Assembly: GCF_011045025.1 (NCBI RefSeq)
Contig: NZ_JAAKZX010000024.1
Location: forward strand, 1-64,000
Direction of reading: 5' to 3'
Length of the DNA: 64,000 nt
DNA from: Streptomyces ureilyticus
GTDB taxonomy: Bacteria; Actinomycetota; Actinomycetes; Streptomycetales; Streptomycetaceae
Program-made: the position numbers and the translations under genes
Shown here: positions 23,737 through 33,084 of the stretch, in pieces
Layout of the letters: each line of letters opens with the position of its first letter
Position numbering within the stretch: position 1 is the stretch's first letter
The notes under the pieces: model-generated
What the model was told of the DNA's origin: nothing
Database searches by the model: none
The model's input: only the letters and a program-made list of their open reading frames with translations

Positions 23737-23752
23737 GAAACACCTCGGAAAC
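23737..23752 (+). promoter_or_regulatory. GlnR-like box upstream of urtA
   Basis: GAAAC-n6-GAAAC lies 65-80 bases before the urtA start. The actinobacterial GlnR box is approximately gTnAC-n6-GaAAC; here the second half fits and the first deviates at the T. Nitrogen control by GlnR would be expected for urea uptake, so context supports a weak match. Confidence 0.35.
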
Positions 23753-23816
23753 GAGTCGACTTGAAGCTGTGGACCGCACTTCACGAGCTTGTCCTTCATG
23801 GGACGAGGAGGTCCAT

Positions 23817-25073
23817 TTGTCCAGCGGTTCCAGTATTTTCCGACGTCGGATGGTGGCGGGCGCCGCCGCACTCGCGGCTGCCGTCGCGCTGTCCGCGTGC
23901 GGCGCCAAGACCGACGCGGGCGGCTCGTCCGACAAGGCGGCCAAGGCGGACACCAGCGGTGACACCGTCAAGGTCGGCCTGCTCAACTCGCTGTCCGGCA
24001 CGATGGCGATCAGCGAGGTGACCGTACGCGATTCGCTGAAGCTGGCGATCGACGAGATCAACGCCAAGGGTGGTGTACTCGGCAAGAAGATCCAGCCGAT
24101 CAGCGAGGACGGCGCCTCCGACTGGCCCACCTTCGCGGAAAAGGCGAGCAAGCTCATCCGCGAGGACCGGGTCGTGGCCACCTTCGGCTGCTGGACCTCC
24201 GCGAGCCGCAAAGCCGTGAAGCCCGTATTCGAGAAGAACAAGTCCCTGCTGTTCTATCCCGTTCAGTACGAGGGACTTGAGGAGTCCCCGTACATCTTCT
24301 ATACGGGGGCCACCACCAACCAGCAGATCGTGCCGGCGCTGGACTACCTCAAGAACCAGGGTAAGAAGTCGATTTACCTCGTCGGTAGCGACTATGTCTT
24401 CCCGCGCACCGCCAACAAGATCATCAAGGCTTATGCGAAGGCCAACGGCATGAAGGTGCTCGGCGAGGACTACGCGCCGCTGGGCTCCACGGAGTTCAGC
24501 ACGATCGCCAACAAGGTGAAGGCGTCGAAGGCCGACGCGGTCTTCAACACCCTCAACGGCGATTCAAATGTGGCCTTCTTCAAGGAGTACAAGTCGGCGG
24601 GCCTGACCGCCACCAGTATGCCGGTGGTCTCGGTGTCGATCGCCGAGGAAGAGGTCAAGTCGATCGGATCGCAGTATCTGGCGGGCCAGTTGACGGCCTG
24701 GAACTACTACCAGACGACCGCGGGCGCGGCGAACACCGAGTTCGTGAAGGCGTACAAGGCCAAGTACGGCCAGGGCAAGCCGACCAGCGACCCGATGGAG
24801 GCGGCGTACACCTCGGTCTATCTGTGGAAGGCGATGGTGGAGAAGGCCGGTTCCTTCGACCCGGAGAAGGTCAAGGCGGCCTCGGACGGCATCACCTTCG
24901 ACGCCCCTGAGGGCAAGGTCACCGTCGACGGGGCGTCCCAGCACATCTACAAGACCGCCCGGATCGGCAAGATCGGCACGGACGGGCTGATCGAGCAGGT
25001 GTGGGACTCCGGCAAGGCGATCAAGCCGGATCCGTATCTGAAGGGCTACGACTGGGCCTCCGGCCTCTCCTGA
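23817..25073 (+). CDS. urtA: Urea ABC transporter substrate-binding lipoprotein UrtA
   Basis: A 418-residue periplasmic-binding-type lipoprotein. The signal ends at the lipobox ALSACG (Cys near residue 28), followed by a Gly/Ser/Asp/Lys linker and a type I binding fold ([22 protein letters not shown]). The blocks [19 protein letters not shown] and [21 protein letters not shown] are typical of UrtA rather than of amino-acid binders. Start TTG is chosen because GAGGAGG lies five bases upstream; it gives a basic signal peptide ([10 protein letters not shown]). It heads an operon with urtB, C, D and E. A GlnR-like box and a perfect palindrome lie upstream. The 348-base gap 23469-23816 otherwise holds only a gene remnant. 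Confidence 0.93.
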   Translation: MSSGSSIFRRRMVAGAAALAAAVALSACGAKTDAGGSSDKAAKADTSGDTVKVGLLNSLSGTMAISEVTVRDSLKLAIDEINAKGGVLGKKIQPISEDGASDWPTFAEKASKLIREDRVVATFGCWTSASRKAVKPVFEKNKSLLFYPVQYEGLEESPYIFYTGATTNQQIVPALDYLKNQGKKSIYLVGSDYVFPRTANKIIKAYAKANGMKVLGEDYAPLGSTEFSTIANKVKASKADAVFNTLNGDSNVAFFKEYKSAGLTATSMPVVSVSIAEEEVKSIGSQYLAGQLTAWNYYQTTAGAANTEFVKAYKAKYGQGKPTSDPMEAAYTSVYLWKAMVEKAGSFDPEKVKAASDGITFDAPEGKVTVDGASQHIYKTARIGKIGTDGLIEQVWDSGKAIKPDPYLKGYDWASGLS

Positions 25074-25171
25074 CGATCCCTGTCTGTCCGCCACGCGGGG
25101 CCCCGCTTCGAGGAGTTGAAGACTTCGAAGCGGGTGCCCCGTGCCCCGCCGCCGTCTCCCGGAGCCGCCGT

Positions 25172-26068
25172 ATGACCGTGATCCTCGGTCAGACCTTCAC
25201 CGGCATCAGCATCGGTGCCGTCCTGCTGCTCATCGCGCTCGGTCTCTCGCTCACCTTCGGCCAGATGAACGTCATCAACATGGCCCACGGCGAGTTCATC
25301 ATGGCCGGCGCCTACACCACGTACGTCCTCCAGAAGTCCATCACCAGCGCCGGTCTGTCGCTGCTCATCGCGCTGCCCGTCGCCTTCCTGGTCGCGGGAG
25401 CGCTCGGCGCGCTGCTGGAGTGGCTGCTGATCCGCCGCCTGTATCTGCGTCCGCTCGACACGCTGCTCGTCACCTGGGGCGTCTCGCTGATGCTCCAGCA
25501 GCTCGCCCGGGACATCTTCGGCGCGCCGAACGTGCAGACCCGTGCGCCCGACCTGCTCACCGGGAACATCACGCTCATCGGCGGCGACGATCCGCTCACG
25601 GTCGCCAACAGCCGTCTGTTCATTCTGGGGTTGGCGATCGCGGCGGTCGTCGCGCTGTCGCTGACGCTGCGGATGACCTCGCTGGGCCGCCGGATCCGCG
25701 GTGTTGTACAGAACCGCGACCTGGCCGAGGTGTCCGGGATCTCCACCGAACGCGTGGACCGGACGGCCTTCTTCATCGGTTCCGGACTGGCCGGAGTCGC
25801 GGGCGTCGCGCTGACGCTGGTCGGTCCGATCGGTCCCACGATGGGCACCAACATCATCATCGACGCGTTCCTGGTGATCGTGGTCGGCGGCATCGGGCAG
25901 CTCAAGGGCACCGTGATCGTCGCCTTTGTGCTGGGCGTCCTGCAGTCCGTCCTCGAGTACTCCACCACCGTCAGCGTCGCGAAGGTGCTCGTCCTCGTGG
26001 GCATCGTCGCCTTCCTCCAGTGGCGGCCCCAAGGGCTGTACACCCTGCGTACGAGGAGCCTCGTATGA
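25172..26068 (+). CDS. urtB: Urea ABC transporter permease UrtB
   Basis: A 298-residue branched-chain/urea-type permease with about eight helices. Key stretches are LTFGQMNVINMAHGEFIMAG and the cytoplasmic loop VSGISTERVDRTAFFIGSG that contacts the ATPases. The start ATG at 25172 follows GGAG. It lies 98 bases after urtA; that spacer holds a GC-rich inverted segment (CGGGGCCCCG and CGGGTGCCCCG) that could trim transcript levels between the abundant binding protein and the permeases. The stop overlaps the urtC start as ATGA, so the genes are coupled. Confidence 0.94.
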   Translation: MTVILGQTFTGISIGAVLLLIALGLSLTFGQMNVINMAHGEFIMAGAYTTYVLQKSITSAGLSLLIALPVAFLVAGALGALLEWLLIRRLYLRPLDTLLVTWGVSLMLQQLARDIFGAPNVQTRAPDLLTGNITLIGGDDPLTVANSRLFILGLAIAAVVALSLTLRMTSLGRRIRGVVQNRDLAEVSGISTERVDRTAFFIGSGLAGVAGVALTLVGPIGPTMGTNIIIDAFLVIVVGGIGQLKGTVIVAFVLGVLQSVLEYSTTVSVAKVLVLVGIVAFLQWRPQGLYTLRTRSLV

Positions 26069-27192
26069 CCGACTCTCGTATGCCTCTTCTCACTCGTATC
26101 CCCCTGGTCAAGGGACACTCCGCGCGGGCGCGCGCAGGTTTCGCCGCGGCCGCCGTGGCCCTCTTCGGGTTGGCGCCACTGGCCCTCTCCGACTTCCGGC
26201 TCGGGCTGCTCGCCAAGTACCTGTGCACCGCGATGGTCGCGGTCGGCATCTGCCTGGCATGGGGGCGCGGCGGGCTGCTCACGCTCGGACAGGGTGTCTT
26301 CTTCGGGCTCGGCGGCTACGCCATGGCGATGCACCTGAAGATCGCCGACGCCGGGCCCGGCAACCTCCCCGACTTCATGCAGTTGTACGGCACGGCCACC
26401 GAACTCCCTTGGTGGTGGCAGCCGTTCGCCAACCCGCTCTTCGCGCTCGCCGCGACCGTACTGCTGCCGATGCTGGTCGCCGCGCTGCTCGGTTCGTTCA
26501 TCTTCCGCCGCCGGGTCAAGGGCGCGTACTTCGCGATCCTCAGCCAGGCGCTCACCGCGGCCTTCGCGATCTGGCTCATCGGCCAGCAGGCCACCACCGG
26601 CGGCACCAACGGACTCACCGACATCCAGGGCTTCTTCGGCTACGACCTCAACGACCCCGTCAACCAGCGGATGGTCTACTTCGTCATCGCCGCCGCCCTG
26701 CTGCTCCTGATGGCGCTCGCCCGGCAGCTGATCCACAGCCGGTACGGCGAACTCCTCGTCGCCGTACGGGACTCGGAGGAACGGGTGCGCTTCCTCGGGT
26801 ACGACCCGGCGAACGTGAAGCTCGTCGCATACGTCGTGGCAGCGGGCATGGCGGGACTGGCGGGCGCACTGTTCGTCCCGGCCGTCGGCATCATCTCGCC
26901 CGCGATGATCGGGATCGTGCCGTCCATCGAGTTCGTCATCGGCGCGGCGGTCGGCGGCCGGGCGAGTCTGGTCGGCGCGGTCCTGGGCGCGATCGGGGTC
27001 GCCTGGGCCAAGACGGCGCTGTCGGAGGAGTTCCCGGCGGCCTGGACGTACTTCCAGGGGCTGCTGTTCATCGTGGCCCTGGCGTTCCTGCCGGGCGGTC
27101 TGGCCTCGCTGGTGGGGATGGTACGGCGGCGCAGGGCGGCACGTGCGAGTGAGGAACCGTCACCCGCCCTTCCTGTGGGAGAAGCAGCATGA
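26065..27192 (+). CDS. urtC: Urea ABC transporter permease UrtC
   Basis: A 375-residue permease of the LivM/UrtC type with about ten helices. Visible: CLAWGRGGLLTLGQGVFFGLGGYAMAMHL, FRRRVKGAYFAILSQALTAA and the coupling loop SEERVRFLGYDPANVKLVAYV. UrtC pairs with UrtB to form the membrane channel. Start and stop both overlap the neighbours by four bases (ATGA), which shows tight translational coupling. Confidence 0.94.
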   Translation: MTDSRMPLLTRIPLVKGHSARARAGFAAAAVALFGLAPLALSDFRLGLLAKYLCTAMVAVGICLAWGRGGLLTLGQGVFFGLGGYAMAMHLKIADAGPGNLPDFMQLYGTATELPWWWQPFANPLFALAATVLLPMLVAALLGSFIFRRRVKGAYFAILSQALTAAFAIWLIGQQATTGGTNGLTDIQGFFGYDLNDPVNQRMVYFVIAAALLLLMALARQLIHSRYGELLVAVRDSEERVRFLGYDPANVKLVAYVVAAGMAGLAGALFVPAVGIISPAMIGIVPSIEFVIGAAVGGRASLVGAVLGAIGVAWAKTALSEEFPAAWTYFQGLLFIVALAFLPGGLASLVGMVRRRRAARASEEPSPALPVGEAA

Positions 27193-27977
27193 GTGAGCTC
27201 TCGGGTCTTCGGATACGGCAACTGCGGGTGTCATTCGACGGGTTCAAGGCCGTCGACGGCGTGGACCTGGACGTACAGCCGGGCGATCTGCGCTTCCTCA
27301 TCGGGCCGAACGGGGCGGGCAAGACGACGCTCGTCGACGCGGTCACCGGTCTGGTGAAGGCGGAGGGTTCGGTGCTCTTCGGGGACGAGGAGTTGCTCGG
27401 GCGCAGCGTCCACAAGATCGCCCGGTCGGGCATCGGCCGTACGTTCCAGACGGCCACGGTCTTCGAGGAGTTGACCGTCCTTCAGAACCTGGACATCGCG
27501 GCGGGCGCAGGACGCGGGATGCTGACGATGCTGCGGCGCCGCAAGGACGTTCCGGAGTCCGTCGCGCGGGCCTTGGAGACGGTGGGGCTCGCGGAGCTGG
27601 CCGACAGTCCGGCCGGGACCCTCGCGCACGGGCAGAAACAGTGGCTGGAGATCGGCATGCTGCTCGTGCAGGACGTACGGCTGCTGCTGCTCGACGAGCC
27701 GGTCGCGGGGATGAGCCATGACGAACGGCAGGCCACCGGCGAGCTGTTGGAGCGGATCAGCGAGGAGCGGACCGTGGTCGTCATCGAGCACGACATGGAC
27801 TTCATGCGGTCCTTCGCGCGCAGCGTCAGCGTGCTGCACGCGGGCAAGGTGCTGAGCGAGGGAACGGTGGCCGAGGTGCAGGCGGATCGCAGGGTGCAGG
27901 AGGTGTACCTCGGGCACGCCGCCGCCGGGGACGTACTCGACACCGCGGCGGCCCCTGCTGCCGTACAGGAGGCGTGA
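27189..27977 (+). CDS. urtD: Urea ABC transporter ATPase UrtD
   Basis: A 262-residue ABC ATPase of the LivG/UrtD type. Walker A GPNGAGKTT near residue 39, a Q-loop at GIGRTFQTATVFEEL, signature LAHGQKQWLEIGMLL (LAHGQKQ in place of LSGGQ, as usual in UrtD), Walker B LLLLDEPVAGMS and the H-loop in VVIEHDMDFMR. It hydrolyses ATP to drive urea import with UrtE. Coupled to urtC (ATGA) and to urtE (shared A of TGATG). Confidence 0.94.
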   Translation: MSELSGLRIRQLRVSFDGFKAVDGVDLDVQPGDLRFLIGPNGAGKTTLVDAVTGLVKAEGSVLFGDEELLGRSVHKIARSGIGRTFQTATVFEELTVLQNLDIAAGAGRGMLTMLRRRKDVPESVARALETVGLAELADSPAGTLAHGQKQWLEIGMLLVQDVRLLLLDEPVAGMSHDERQATGELLERISEERTVVVIEHDMDFMRSFARSVSVLHAGKVLSEGTVAEVQADRRVQEVYLGHAAAGDVLDTAAAPAAVQEA

Positions 27978-28669
27978 TGCTGGAGATCGACGACGTCCGT
28001 GTCGGCTACCACCGCAGCACCGTCCTGCACGGGGTGTCCGTCGAGGTCCCGAAGGACGGCGTGGCCGCCGTGCTCGGGCACAACGGCGCCGGCAAGAGCA
28101 CCCTGCTGCGGGCGGCCGTCGGGCTGCTCACCCCGTCGAGCGGCACTGTTCGCTTCGACGGCGAGGACGTCACGCGCCGCAAACCGCATGAGCGTGTGGC
28201 GCGCGGCATGGCGTACGTACCGCAGGGTCAGCAGGCTTTCCCGCATCTCACGACCGCCGAGAACCTTCAGCTGGTGGCGGACGGGCGCAAGCGCGGAAAG
28301 GCGGCGATCGCGGAGGCGCTGGACCTGTTCCCGGCGCTGCGGGCGCTGTCGAACCGGCGGGCCGGGTTGCTCTCGGGCGGTCAGCGGCAGCAGCTCGCCA
28401 TTGCCCGCGCGCTGGTGACCGAGCCACGGTTGCTGCTCCTGGACGAGCCGACCGAGGGCATCCAGCCGTCGGTCGTGGCCGAGATCGAGGAGACGATCCT
28501 CGCGCTGGCCGCCCGCGGCGGGCTCTCGGTGCTCCTGGTCGAGCAGCACGTGGGCTTCGCGATGCGGGCGGCGCAGCGGTACTTCGTCCTGGAGGCCGGG
28601 CGGGTCACCTCGTCCGGTGCGGGCGGGAAGGAGTCGGTGGCGGCGGTGCGGGAGGCGCTCAGCGTGTGA
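27977..28669 (+). CDS. urtE: Urea ABC transporter ATPase UrtE
   Basis: A 230-residue ABC ATPase of the LivF/UrtE type. Walker [11 protein letters not shown]-loop in [15 protein letters not shown], signature [13 protein letters not shown], Walker [15 protein letters not shown] and H-loop in LLVEQHVGF. The EGIQPS after Walker B is a UrtE hallmark. ATG 27977 is preferred over the GTG one codon earlier since it shares its A with the urtD stop and has AGGAGG upstream. Its last 11 bases overlap the convergent ECF sigma gene. Confidence 0.94.
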   Translation: MLEIDDVRVGYHRSTVLHGVSVEVPKDGVAAVLGHNGAGKSTLLRAAVGLLTPSSGTVRFDGEDVTRRKPHERVARGMAYVPQGQQAFPHLTTAENLQLVADGRKRGKAAIAEALDLFPALRALSNRRAGLLSGGQRQQLAIARALVTEPRLLLLDEPTEGIQPSVVAEIEETILALAARGGLSVLLVEQHVGFAMRAAQRYFVLEAGRVTSSGAGGKESVAAVREALSV

Positions 28670-29846
28670 GTTCCCTCCGGCGACGGTCGAGGAACGCACG
28701 TTCCGCCGCGCTCTCGGTGAGCGCGATGGCCGCCTCGTACTCCCGTACGGCCTCCGTGTCGCGGCCCAGGCGGCGCAGCAGGTCGGCGCGGACGGCGTGG
28801 AGGACGCGGTAGTCGTCGAGGTCGAGGGCATCCACGAGGCCGAGCGCCTGCCGCGGGCCCTCGGTCTCGGCCACGGCGACGGCCCGGTTCAGGGCCACGA
28901 CCGGGCTCGGGGCCAGAGCCAGGAGCTGGTCGTAGAGGCGCCGGATCTGATTCCAGTCCGTGGCGTCTCCGGTCGGAGCCTCACTGTGGACGGCCTGGAT
29001 GGCGGCCTGGATCTGGTATGGGCCCGGTTGGTTCCGGCGCAGGCAGCGGCGGACGAGTTCCTGCCCCTCGGCGATCAGGTCACGGTCCCAGCGGGCACGG
29101 TCCTGATCCAGCAGGGGCACCAGCACGCCGTCGTCGTCCCGCCGGACGTCCCGGCGCGACTCGATCAGGAGCATCAGCGCGAGCAGGCCGGTGGCCTCGG
29201 GCTCGTCCGGCATGAGCTCGGCGAGGAGGCGGCCGAGACGCAGAGCCTCGGCGCACAACTCCTCCGCACCCTCGTACCCCTGGTTGAAGATCAGGTAGAC
29301 GACGGCCAGCACTCCGGTGAGCCGGTCCGGTAGGTCGGCGTCGCGCGGCACCCGGTACGGGATTCCGGCGTTGCGGATCTTCGCCTTGGCCCGGACGAGT
29401 CTCTGTGCCATCGTCGGCTCGGGCACAAGGAAGGCGCGCGCGATCTGGGCCGTGGTCAGCCCGCCGAGCAGCCGCAGAGTCAGGGCGACCCGGGCCTGGA
29501 GAGCGAGGGCGGGGTGGCAGCAGGTGAAGACGAGGCGGAGCCGGTCGTCGCGCACGGGGCCCTCCTCGGGCGGTGCGTCCGGGGCGTGCAGCAGGGTGGC
29601 CTCGGCATGCCTGGCCTCCCGGGAGGACTCACGGCGCAGCCGGTCGATCGCCCGGTTGCGGGCGGTCGTGATGATCCATCCGGCCGGGCTGGGCGGCACA
29701 CCGGTCTCCGGCCAGCGCAGCACGGCCGTGGTGAAGGCGTCCTGGACCGCTTCCTCGGCGAGGTCGATGTCGCCGAGGAAGCGGACGAGGACGGCGACGG
29801 CGCGGCCGTACTCCGCGCGGAACACGGCCTCGATGTCCGTGGTCAT
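28659..29846 (-). CDS. ECF sigma factor with long C-terminal domain (ECF42-type)
   Basis: A 395-residue sigma factor. Region 2 is at residues 5-75 ([19 protein letters not shown], then [16 protein letters not shown]), region 4 at about 105-165 ([20 protein letters not shown], then [13 protein letters not shown]). A DUF6596-type helical extension of about 220 residues follows ([15 protein letters not shown], then [12 protein letters not shown]). This extension and the adjacent YCII/DGPF gene define the ECF42 group, in which the tail is needed for activity and the DGPF genes are targets; there is no anti-sigma gene here, as expected. The ATG overlaps the stop of the DGPF gene (ATGA). The 3-prime end overlaps urtE by 11 bases in convergent orientation. 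Confidence 0.9.
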   Translation of the reverse strand: MTTDIEAVFRAEYGRAVAVLVRFLGDIDLAEEAVQDAFTTAVLRWPETGVPPSPAGWIITTARNRAIDRLRRESSREARHAEATLLHAPDAPPEEGPVRDDRLRLVFTCCHPALALQARVALTLRLLGGLTTAQIARAFLVPEPTMAQRLVRAKAKIRNAGIPYRVPRDADLPDRLTGVLAVVYLIFNQGYEGAEELCAEALRLGRLLAELMPDEPEATGLLALMLLIESRRDVRRDDDGVLVPLLDQDRARWDRDLIAEGQELVRRCLRRNQPGPYQIQAAIQAVHSEAPTGDATDWNQIRRLYDQLLALAPSPVVALNRAVAVAETEGPRQALGLVDALDLDDYRVLHAVRADLLRRLGRDTEAVREYEAAIALTESAAERAFLDRRRRELTR

Positions 29847-30196
29847 CCGTCGGCTTCGCCCATGAAGGGCCGCACCTCGATCGGCAGGGTCGTCGCCAGG
29901 GCCGCCTTGCGTCCCCACTCCAGGGCCGCGTCCAGGTCGGGCGCCTTGATGAGGCAGATCCCGCCGAGCATCTCCTTGCCCTCGGCATACGGGCCGTCGG
30001 TGATCAGGACGTCACCATCGCGAGGCCGCAGCACAGTGGAGGACTCCGAGCCGTGCAGTCCCCCGGCGAACACCCAGGCATCTGCCTCCCGCAGCTCCTG
30101 GTGGAAGACGTCGAGGTTCTTGCCGATCTCCTCGAGGACCTCGGGGGCGGGCGTGCCCCCGACCGGTTGCATCACGCTGAGCAGGTAGTACTTCAT
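29843..30196 (-). CDS. YCII-related (DGPF) domain protein, partner of the ECF42-type sigma factor
   Basis: A 117-residue YCII/DGPF protein. It begins [16 protein letters not shown] and carries the family signature as [15 protein letters not shown], with Tyr in place of the usual Phe. YCII folds are small dimeric alpha-beta barrels of the same superfamily as ABM proteins; the biochemical role of DGPF proteins is unsettled. ATG with AAGGAGG seven bases upstream. Its stop overlaps the sigma gene start. In ECF42 systems the sigma factor transcribes its DGPF gene, so autoregulation is expected. Confidence 0.9.
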   Translation of the reverse strand: MKYYLLSVMQPVGGTPAPEVLEEIGKNLDVFHQELREADAWVFAGGLHGSESSTVLRPRDGDVLITDGPYAEGKEMLGGICLIKAPDLDAALEWGRKAALATTLPIEVRPFMGEADG

Positions 30197-30300
30197 CACG
30201 GCCTCCTTGGCGTCGTGGTGTCCTTCCACCTCCTACACGAACGACACACCCCCGATTCGACACCCCGCGCCGCCCGGCCGCGAGAATTTCTCGTTGGCGT

Positions 30301-30366
30301 TCAGCGCATCCGCTTGAAGCCGAGCAGGGTCCGGTCCGCGGGTATCCGCGCCAGAATGTCAGCCAC
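30301..30366 (-). CDS. Candidate 21-residue leader/small protein upstream of the DGPF gene
   Basis: GTG start with GGAGG exactly eight bases upstream, then 21 codons (VADILARIPADRTLLGFKRMR) and TGA. It is an amphipathic, basic-ended peptide of no known family. It lies 104 bases upstream of the DGPF gene on the same strand, behind an AT-rich stretch (30400-30420), so it may be a leader peptide or the first gene of that operon. The rest of the 302-base gap 30197-30498 holds only the presumed divergent promoters. Confidence 0.35.
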   Translation of the reverse strand: MADILARIPADRTLLGFKRMR

Positions 30367-30498
30367 TGTTGCTTCCTCCCCTCCGGCCCCGCCGACCACT
30401 ACACATAAAGAACAAATAAGCGCAGAATGAACGTAGGCGGCTCTTACCGCATACCGCACCAGAGCGGTCGGGCCTGCAGAGAGCAAAGGAGACGAGTC

Positions 30499-30939
30499 AT
30501 GGCCGACGTCTCACGCACCCGAGGTGACATCACCACTCACCCAGACGTAGGCGAAATGCGGGATCGATATGCCCGCATGCTTGGTGGTCGCGATGTGGCG
30601 CTCGTGGACGGACCGGTGTTCCTGCTCGGTCTGTACTGTGCCGCATCCCCGTGGATTCTCCACTTCACTACAAGCCAGCCCGCACTCGTGACGCACAACC
30701 TCATCATGGGCATCGCGATAGGCCTGCTGGCACTCGGATTCACCAGAGCTCCGGAGCGGATGTACGGCCTGAGCTGGGCGATGTCCGCCATAGGTGTGTG
30801 GCTGATCATCTCGCCATGGATCGTGGGCGAGAGCCCCGACGCGGGCGTCATAGTCAGCAACATCATCATCGGCGGTCTCGCCGTCGTGCTGGGGTTCGTG
30901 TGCGCGGCCGCATCGGCGAAGAGCACACCGAAGGCGTAG
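30499..30939 (+). CDS. SPW-repeat membrane protein
   Basis: A 146-residue membrane protein with four helices and two copies of the Ser-Pro-Trp motif (AASPWIL and IISPWIV), each at the end of a helix, which defines the SPW-repeat family common in actinobacteria and rhizobia. The function of the family is unknown. The N-terminal 35 residues are soluble. ATG with AAGGAG seven bases upstream. It is divergent from the DGPF/sigma operon and followed by a GC hairpin. Confidence 0.88.
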   Translation: MADVSRTRGDITTHPDVGEMRDRYARMLGGRDVALVDGPVFLLGLYCAASPWILHFTTSQPALVTHNLIMGIAIGLLALGFTRAPERMYGLSWAMSAIGVWLIISPWIVGESPDAGVIVSNIIIGGLAVVLGFVCAAASAKSTPKA

Positions 30940-30981
30940 GAGCAGGCGCTGGAGGGCGTCTGCACGGAGGAGGGAAATCGG

Positions 30982-31010
30982 CCGGCCCGCACGTACACGT
31001 CGCGGGCCGG
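30982..31010 (+). terminator. GC-rich hairpin after the SPW gene
   Basis: CCGGCCCGC (30982-30990) pairs with GCGGGCCGG (31002-31010) around an 11-base loop. Flanking CACGGAGG and TCTCCGTG can extend it. It lies 43 bases after the stop and has no T-tract. Confidence 0.6.
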
Positions 31011-31109
31011 TCTCCGTGTGAAGCCTCCGTACAGGCCCGCGTCTCAGGCGACGCCGGGTCACCGACTTTCGCCCTTGGCCGCCCACGCGGCGTGCGGCAT
31101 GATCCACGC

Positions 31110-31676
31110 ATGGACATCCGACCGTCGCTTGCCCTGCCGCCACAACTTCGCCTCGAAGGGGAAGGGATCCGGCTTCGCGAGTGGTCGGAGGACGATGTGC
31201 TCGCTCTGGTCGAGCTGTACGACGACCCGGAGATGGCCCGCTGGACGCCCGTGGCCTCGCCGTTCGACATCGCGGCGGCTCATACGTATCTCGCCGAGGC
31301 GTTCGCGGCGCGTGCTCAGGGGCGCAAGGTGCAGCTCGCGATCACCACGGACGGTGTCGTTCCGCGCGGTGAGGTCCTGCTGTTCCGCAACCAGAAAGAC
31401 GAACGGGACGTCGAACTCGCCTACGGCGTCGGCGCCGCCCACCGCGGTCGGGGCCTGGCCTCCAAAGCCGTACGCCTCGTATCGGACTACGCCCTGCGCC
31501 ACACCGGCGCCCGGCGCCTGGTCCTGTGCATCGAGGAGGGCAACACGGCAAGCAGGGCGGTCGCGCAGGCCACCGGCTTCGCCCTCGTCGACACCGACCC
31601 GGTGCTGCGCATGTCGAGGGGACGAGAGGTCCCTCTGCAGACCTGGGCGCGCACGAACCATACGGGTGGCTCGTAG
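31110..31676 (+). CDS. GNAT-family N-acetyltransferase
   Basis: A 188-residue GNAT protein of the RimJ/RimL type: LRLEGEGIRLREWSEDDVLA at the start, acetyl-CoA loop in GVGAAHRGRGLASKAVRLVSDYAL, and IEEGNTASRAVAQATGF near the end. Substrate unknown. ATG 31110 is chosen because it gives the normal family length; longer upstream reading runs through the SPW gene in another frame. It is the first of three GNAT genes within 2.8 kb. Confidence 0.88.
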   Translation: MDIRPSLALPPQLRLEGEGIRLREWSEDDVLALVELYDDPEMARWTPVASPFDIAAAHTYLAEAFAARAQGRKVQLAITTDGVVPRGEVLLFRNQKDERDVELAYGVGAAHRGRGLASKAVRLVSDYALRHTGARRLVLCIEEGNTASRAVAQATGFALVDTDPVLRMSRGREVPLQTWARTNHTGGS

Positions 31677-31747
31677 ACGGAGCCGGGAGTGCACTCACCG
31701 TCACGGGGCACTCATGGCAGTAGGGAGTATGACGAAAAGGGGCTGAG

Positions 31748-32011
31748 ATGGAGATCTCGGGCATCATCAGTGCCATCGTGATCGGCATCATCATTGGTGT
31801 GCTGGGCCGGCTCGTCGTTCCGGGCCGTCAGCGCATCGGCGTTCTGTGGACCATTCTGGTCGGTATCGCGGCCGCGCTCGTCGGATCGGGCATCGCCTCG
31901 GCGTTCGACGTGGCGGAGACCGAAGGGGTGGACTGGGTCGAGTGGCTGATCCAGATCGGCCTCGCGGCGGTGGGCGTCGCGGCCCTGGACCGGTCCAAGG
32001 CACGCCGCTGA
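31748..32011 (+). CDS. GlsB/YeaQ/YmgE-type small membrane protein
   Basis: An 87-residue protein with three hydrophobic segments (IISAIVIGIIIGVLGRLVVPG, then TILVGIAAALVGSGIASAF, then LIQIGLAAVGVAAL). The G-x-L-x-R-x-V/L-x-P-G motif after helix 1 is the signature of the YeaQ/YmgE/GlsB family, sometimes called transglycosylase-associated, usually stress-induced. Start ATG 31748 with GGGG upstream. It stands alone between two acetyltransferase genes. Confidence 0.88.
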   Translation: MEISGIISAIVIGIIIGVLGRLVVPGRQRIGVLWTILVGIAAALVGSGIASAFDVAETEGVDWVEWLIQIGLAAVGVAALDRSKARR

Positions 32012-32130
32012 CACCAACGGTCTGCCGCACAGAACCAGCGCAAAACCTGTTGCACGCCGGTCCCCGTCACGGTTGGCTCCTGCGGGATTGATGGACTTCA
32101 CCACCCGTAGCCCACCGTGACGGAGACCAC

Positions 32131-33012
32131 GTGCCGCCTCGCATCACCGCGCTCACCGACCCCGAACCCACCCCGTCCAGCCGGCGGCGGGCCTGGCTCG
32201 CGGCCGACGACGAGGGGATGCCGGTCGGGTCCGCCTTTCTGCGGCTCTTCGTGAAGGAGGGGCAGCGGCATCTCGCGGAGCTCGAAGTCGCCGTACACCG
32301 GGCCGAACGGCGCCGGGGCGTGGGGACCGCGCTGCTGGACGCTGCCGTCGCGACGGCACGGCAAGAGGGGCGCCGGTCGGTCCTCGCGCAGGCCGAGGAG
32401 GGCTCGGCGGGCGATCTGTTCCTGGCGGCGCGCGGCTTCCGCCGGGTGCTGACGCTGACGTACGCCCGGCTGCCGCTGGCCGACGCCGACCTCACCCGGA
32501 TCGACGCGATCACCGAACAGGCGCATGACGGCTACCGGTTGACCGAGTGGGAGGGAACCGTGCCGCCCGAACTGGCGCGCACGTACGCCGAGTCGCGGCG
32601 GGCCATGGACGACATGCCGATGGAGGGAACCGACTACGGCACGGTGGTGTGGGACGTGGAACGCGTGGTGTCGGCGGCCGAGGCGATCGCCAAGCGCGGC
32701 GATCTGCTGCACACCGTCGCCGTGGTGGACACGAGGGACGGTGCGGTGGTCGGTTTCACCGAGCTGGTCGTGCCCGGCGACGGACGGGGCGACGCTCAGC
32801 ACTACGGAACCGCCGTACTCCCCGAGCACCGGGTACACGGCCTCGCCCGGTGGATGAAGGCCCACTCGATCCGCCTGGCCCGCCGACGCCACCCGGAGCT
32901 CGGCGCCCTGCTCACCGACACGGTGGACAGCAACACGCCCATGCGCCGCGTCAACGACTCCCTCGGCTATGTGCCGACGCGCAAGGCCGTGGAGTGCCAA
33001 CTCGATCTGTGA
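32131..33012 (+). CDS. Double-domain GNAT acetyltransferase
   Basis: A 293-residue protein with two GNAT domains. The first (about residues 25-120) has the acetyl-CoA loop ERRRGVGTALLDAAVATAR; the second (about 150-290) has LPEHRVHGLARWMKAHSIRLA and DSNTPMRRVNDSLGY. This layout resembles mycothiol synthase (MshD)-like and other two-domain actinobacterial acetyltransferases, but the key MshD context is absent, so the substrate is open. Start GTG at 32131 follows a CGGAG-containing stretch. Confidence 0.85.
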   Translation: MPPRITALTDPEPTPSSRRRAWLAADDEGMPVGSAFLRLFVKEGQRHLAELEVAVHRAERRRGVGTALLDAAVATARQEGRRSVLAQAEEGSAGDLFLAARGFRRVLTLTYARLPLADADLTRIDAITEQAHDGYRLTEWEGTVPPELARTYAESRRAMDDMPMEGTDYGTVVWDVERVVSAAEAIAKRGDLLHTVAVVDTRDGAVVGFTELVVPGDGRGDAQHYGTAVLPEHRVHGLARWMKAHSIRLARRRHPELGALLTDTVDSNTPMRRVNDSLGYVPTRKAVECQLDL

Positions 33013-33084
33013 GACGGCGACGTGTCACGGCTCTCACCGCCTCACGGCCCTCACCGGCCTCGCGGCACCCACCCGCGAAGGGTG

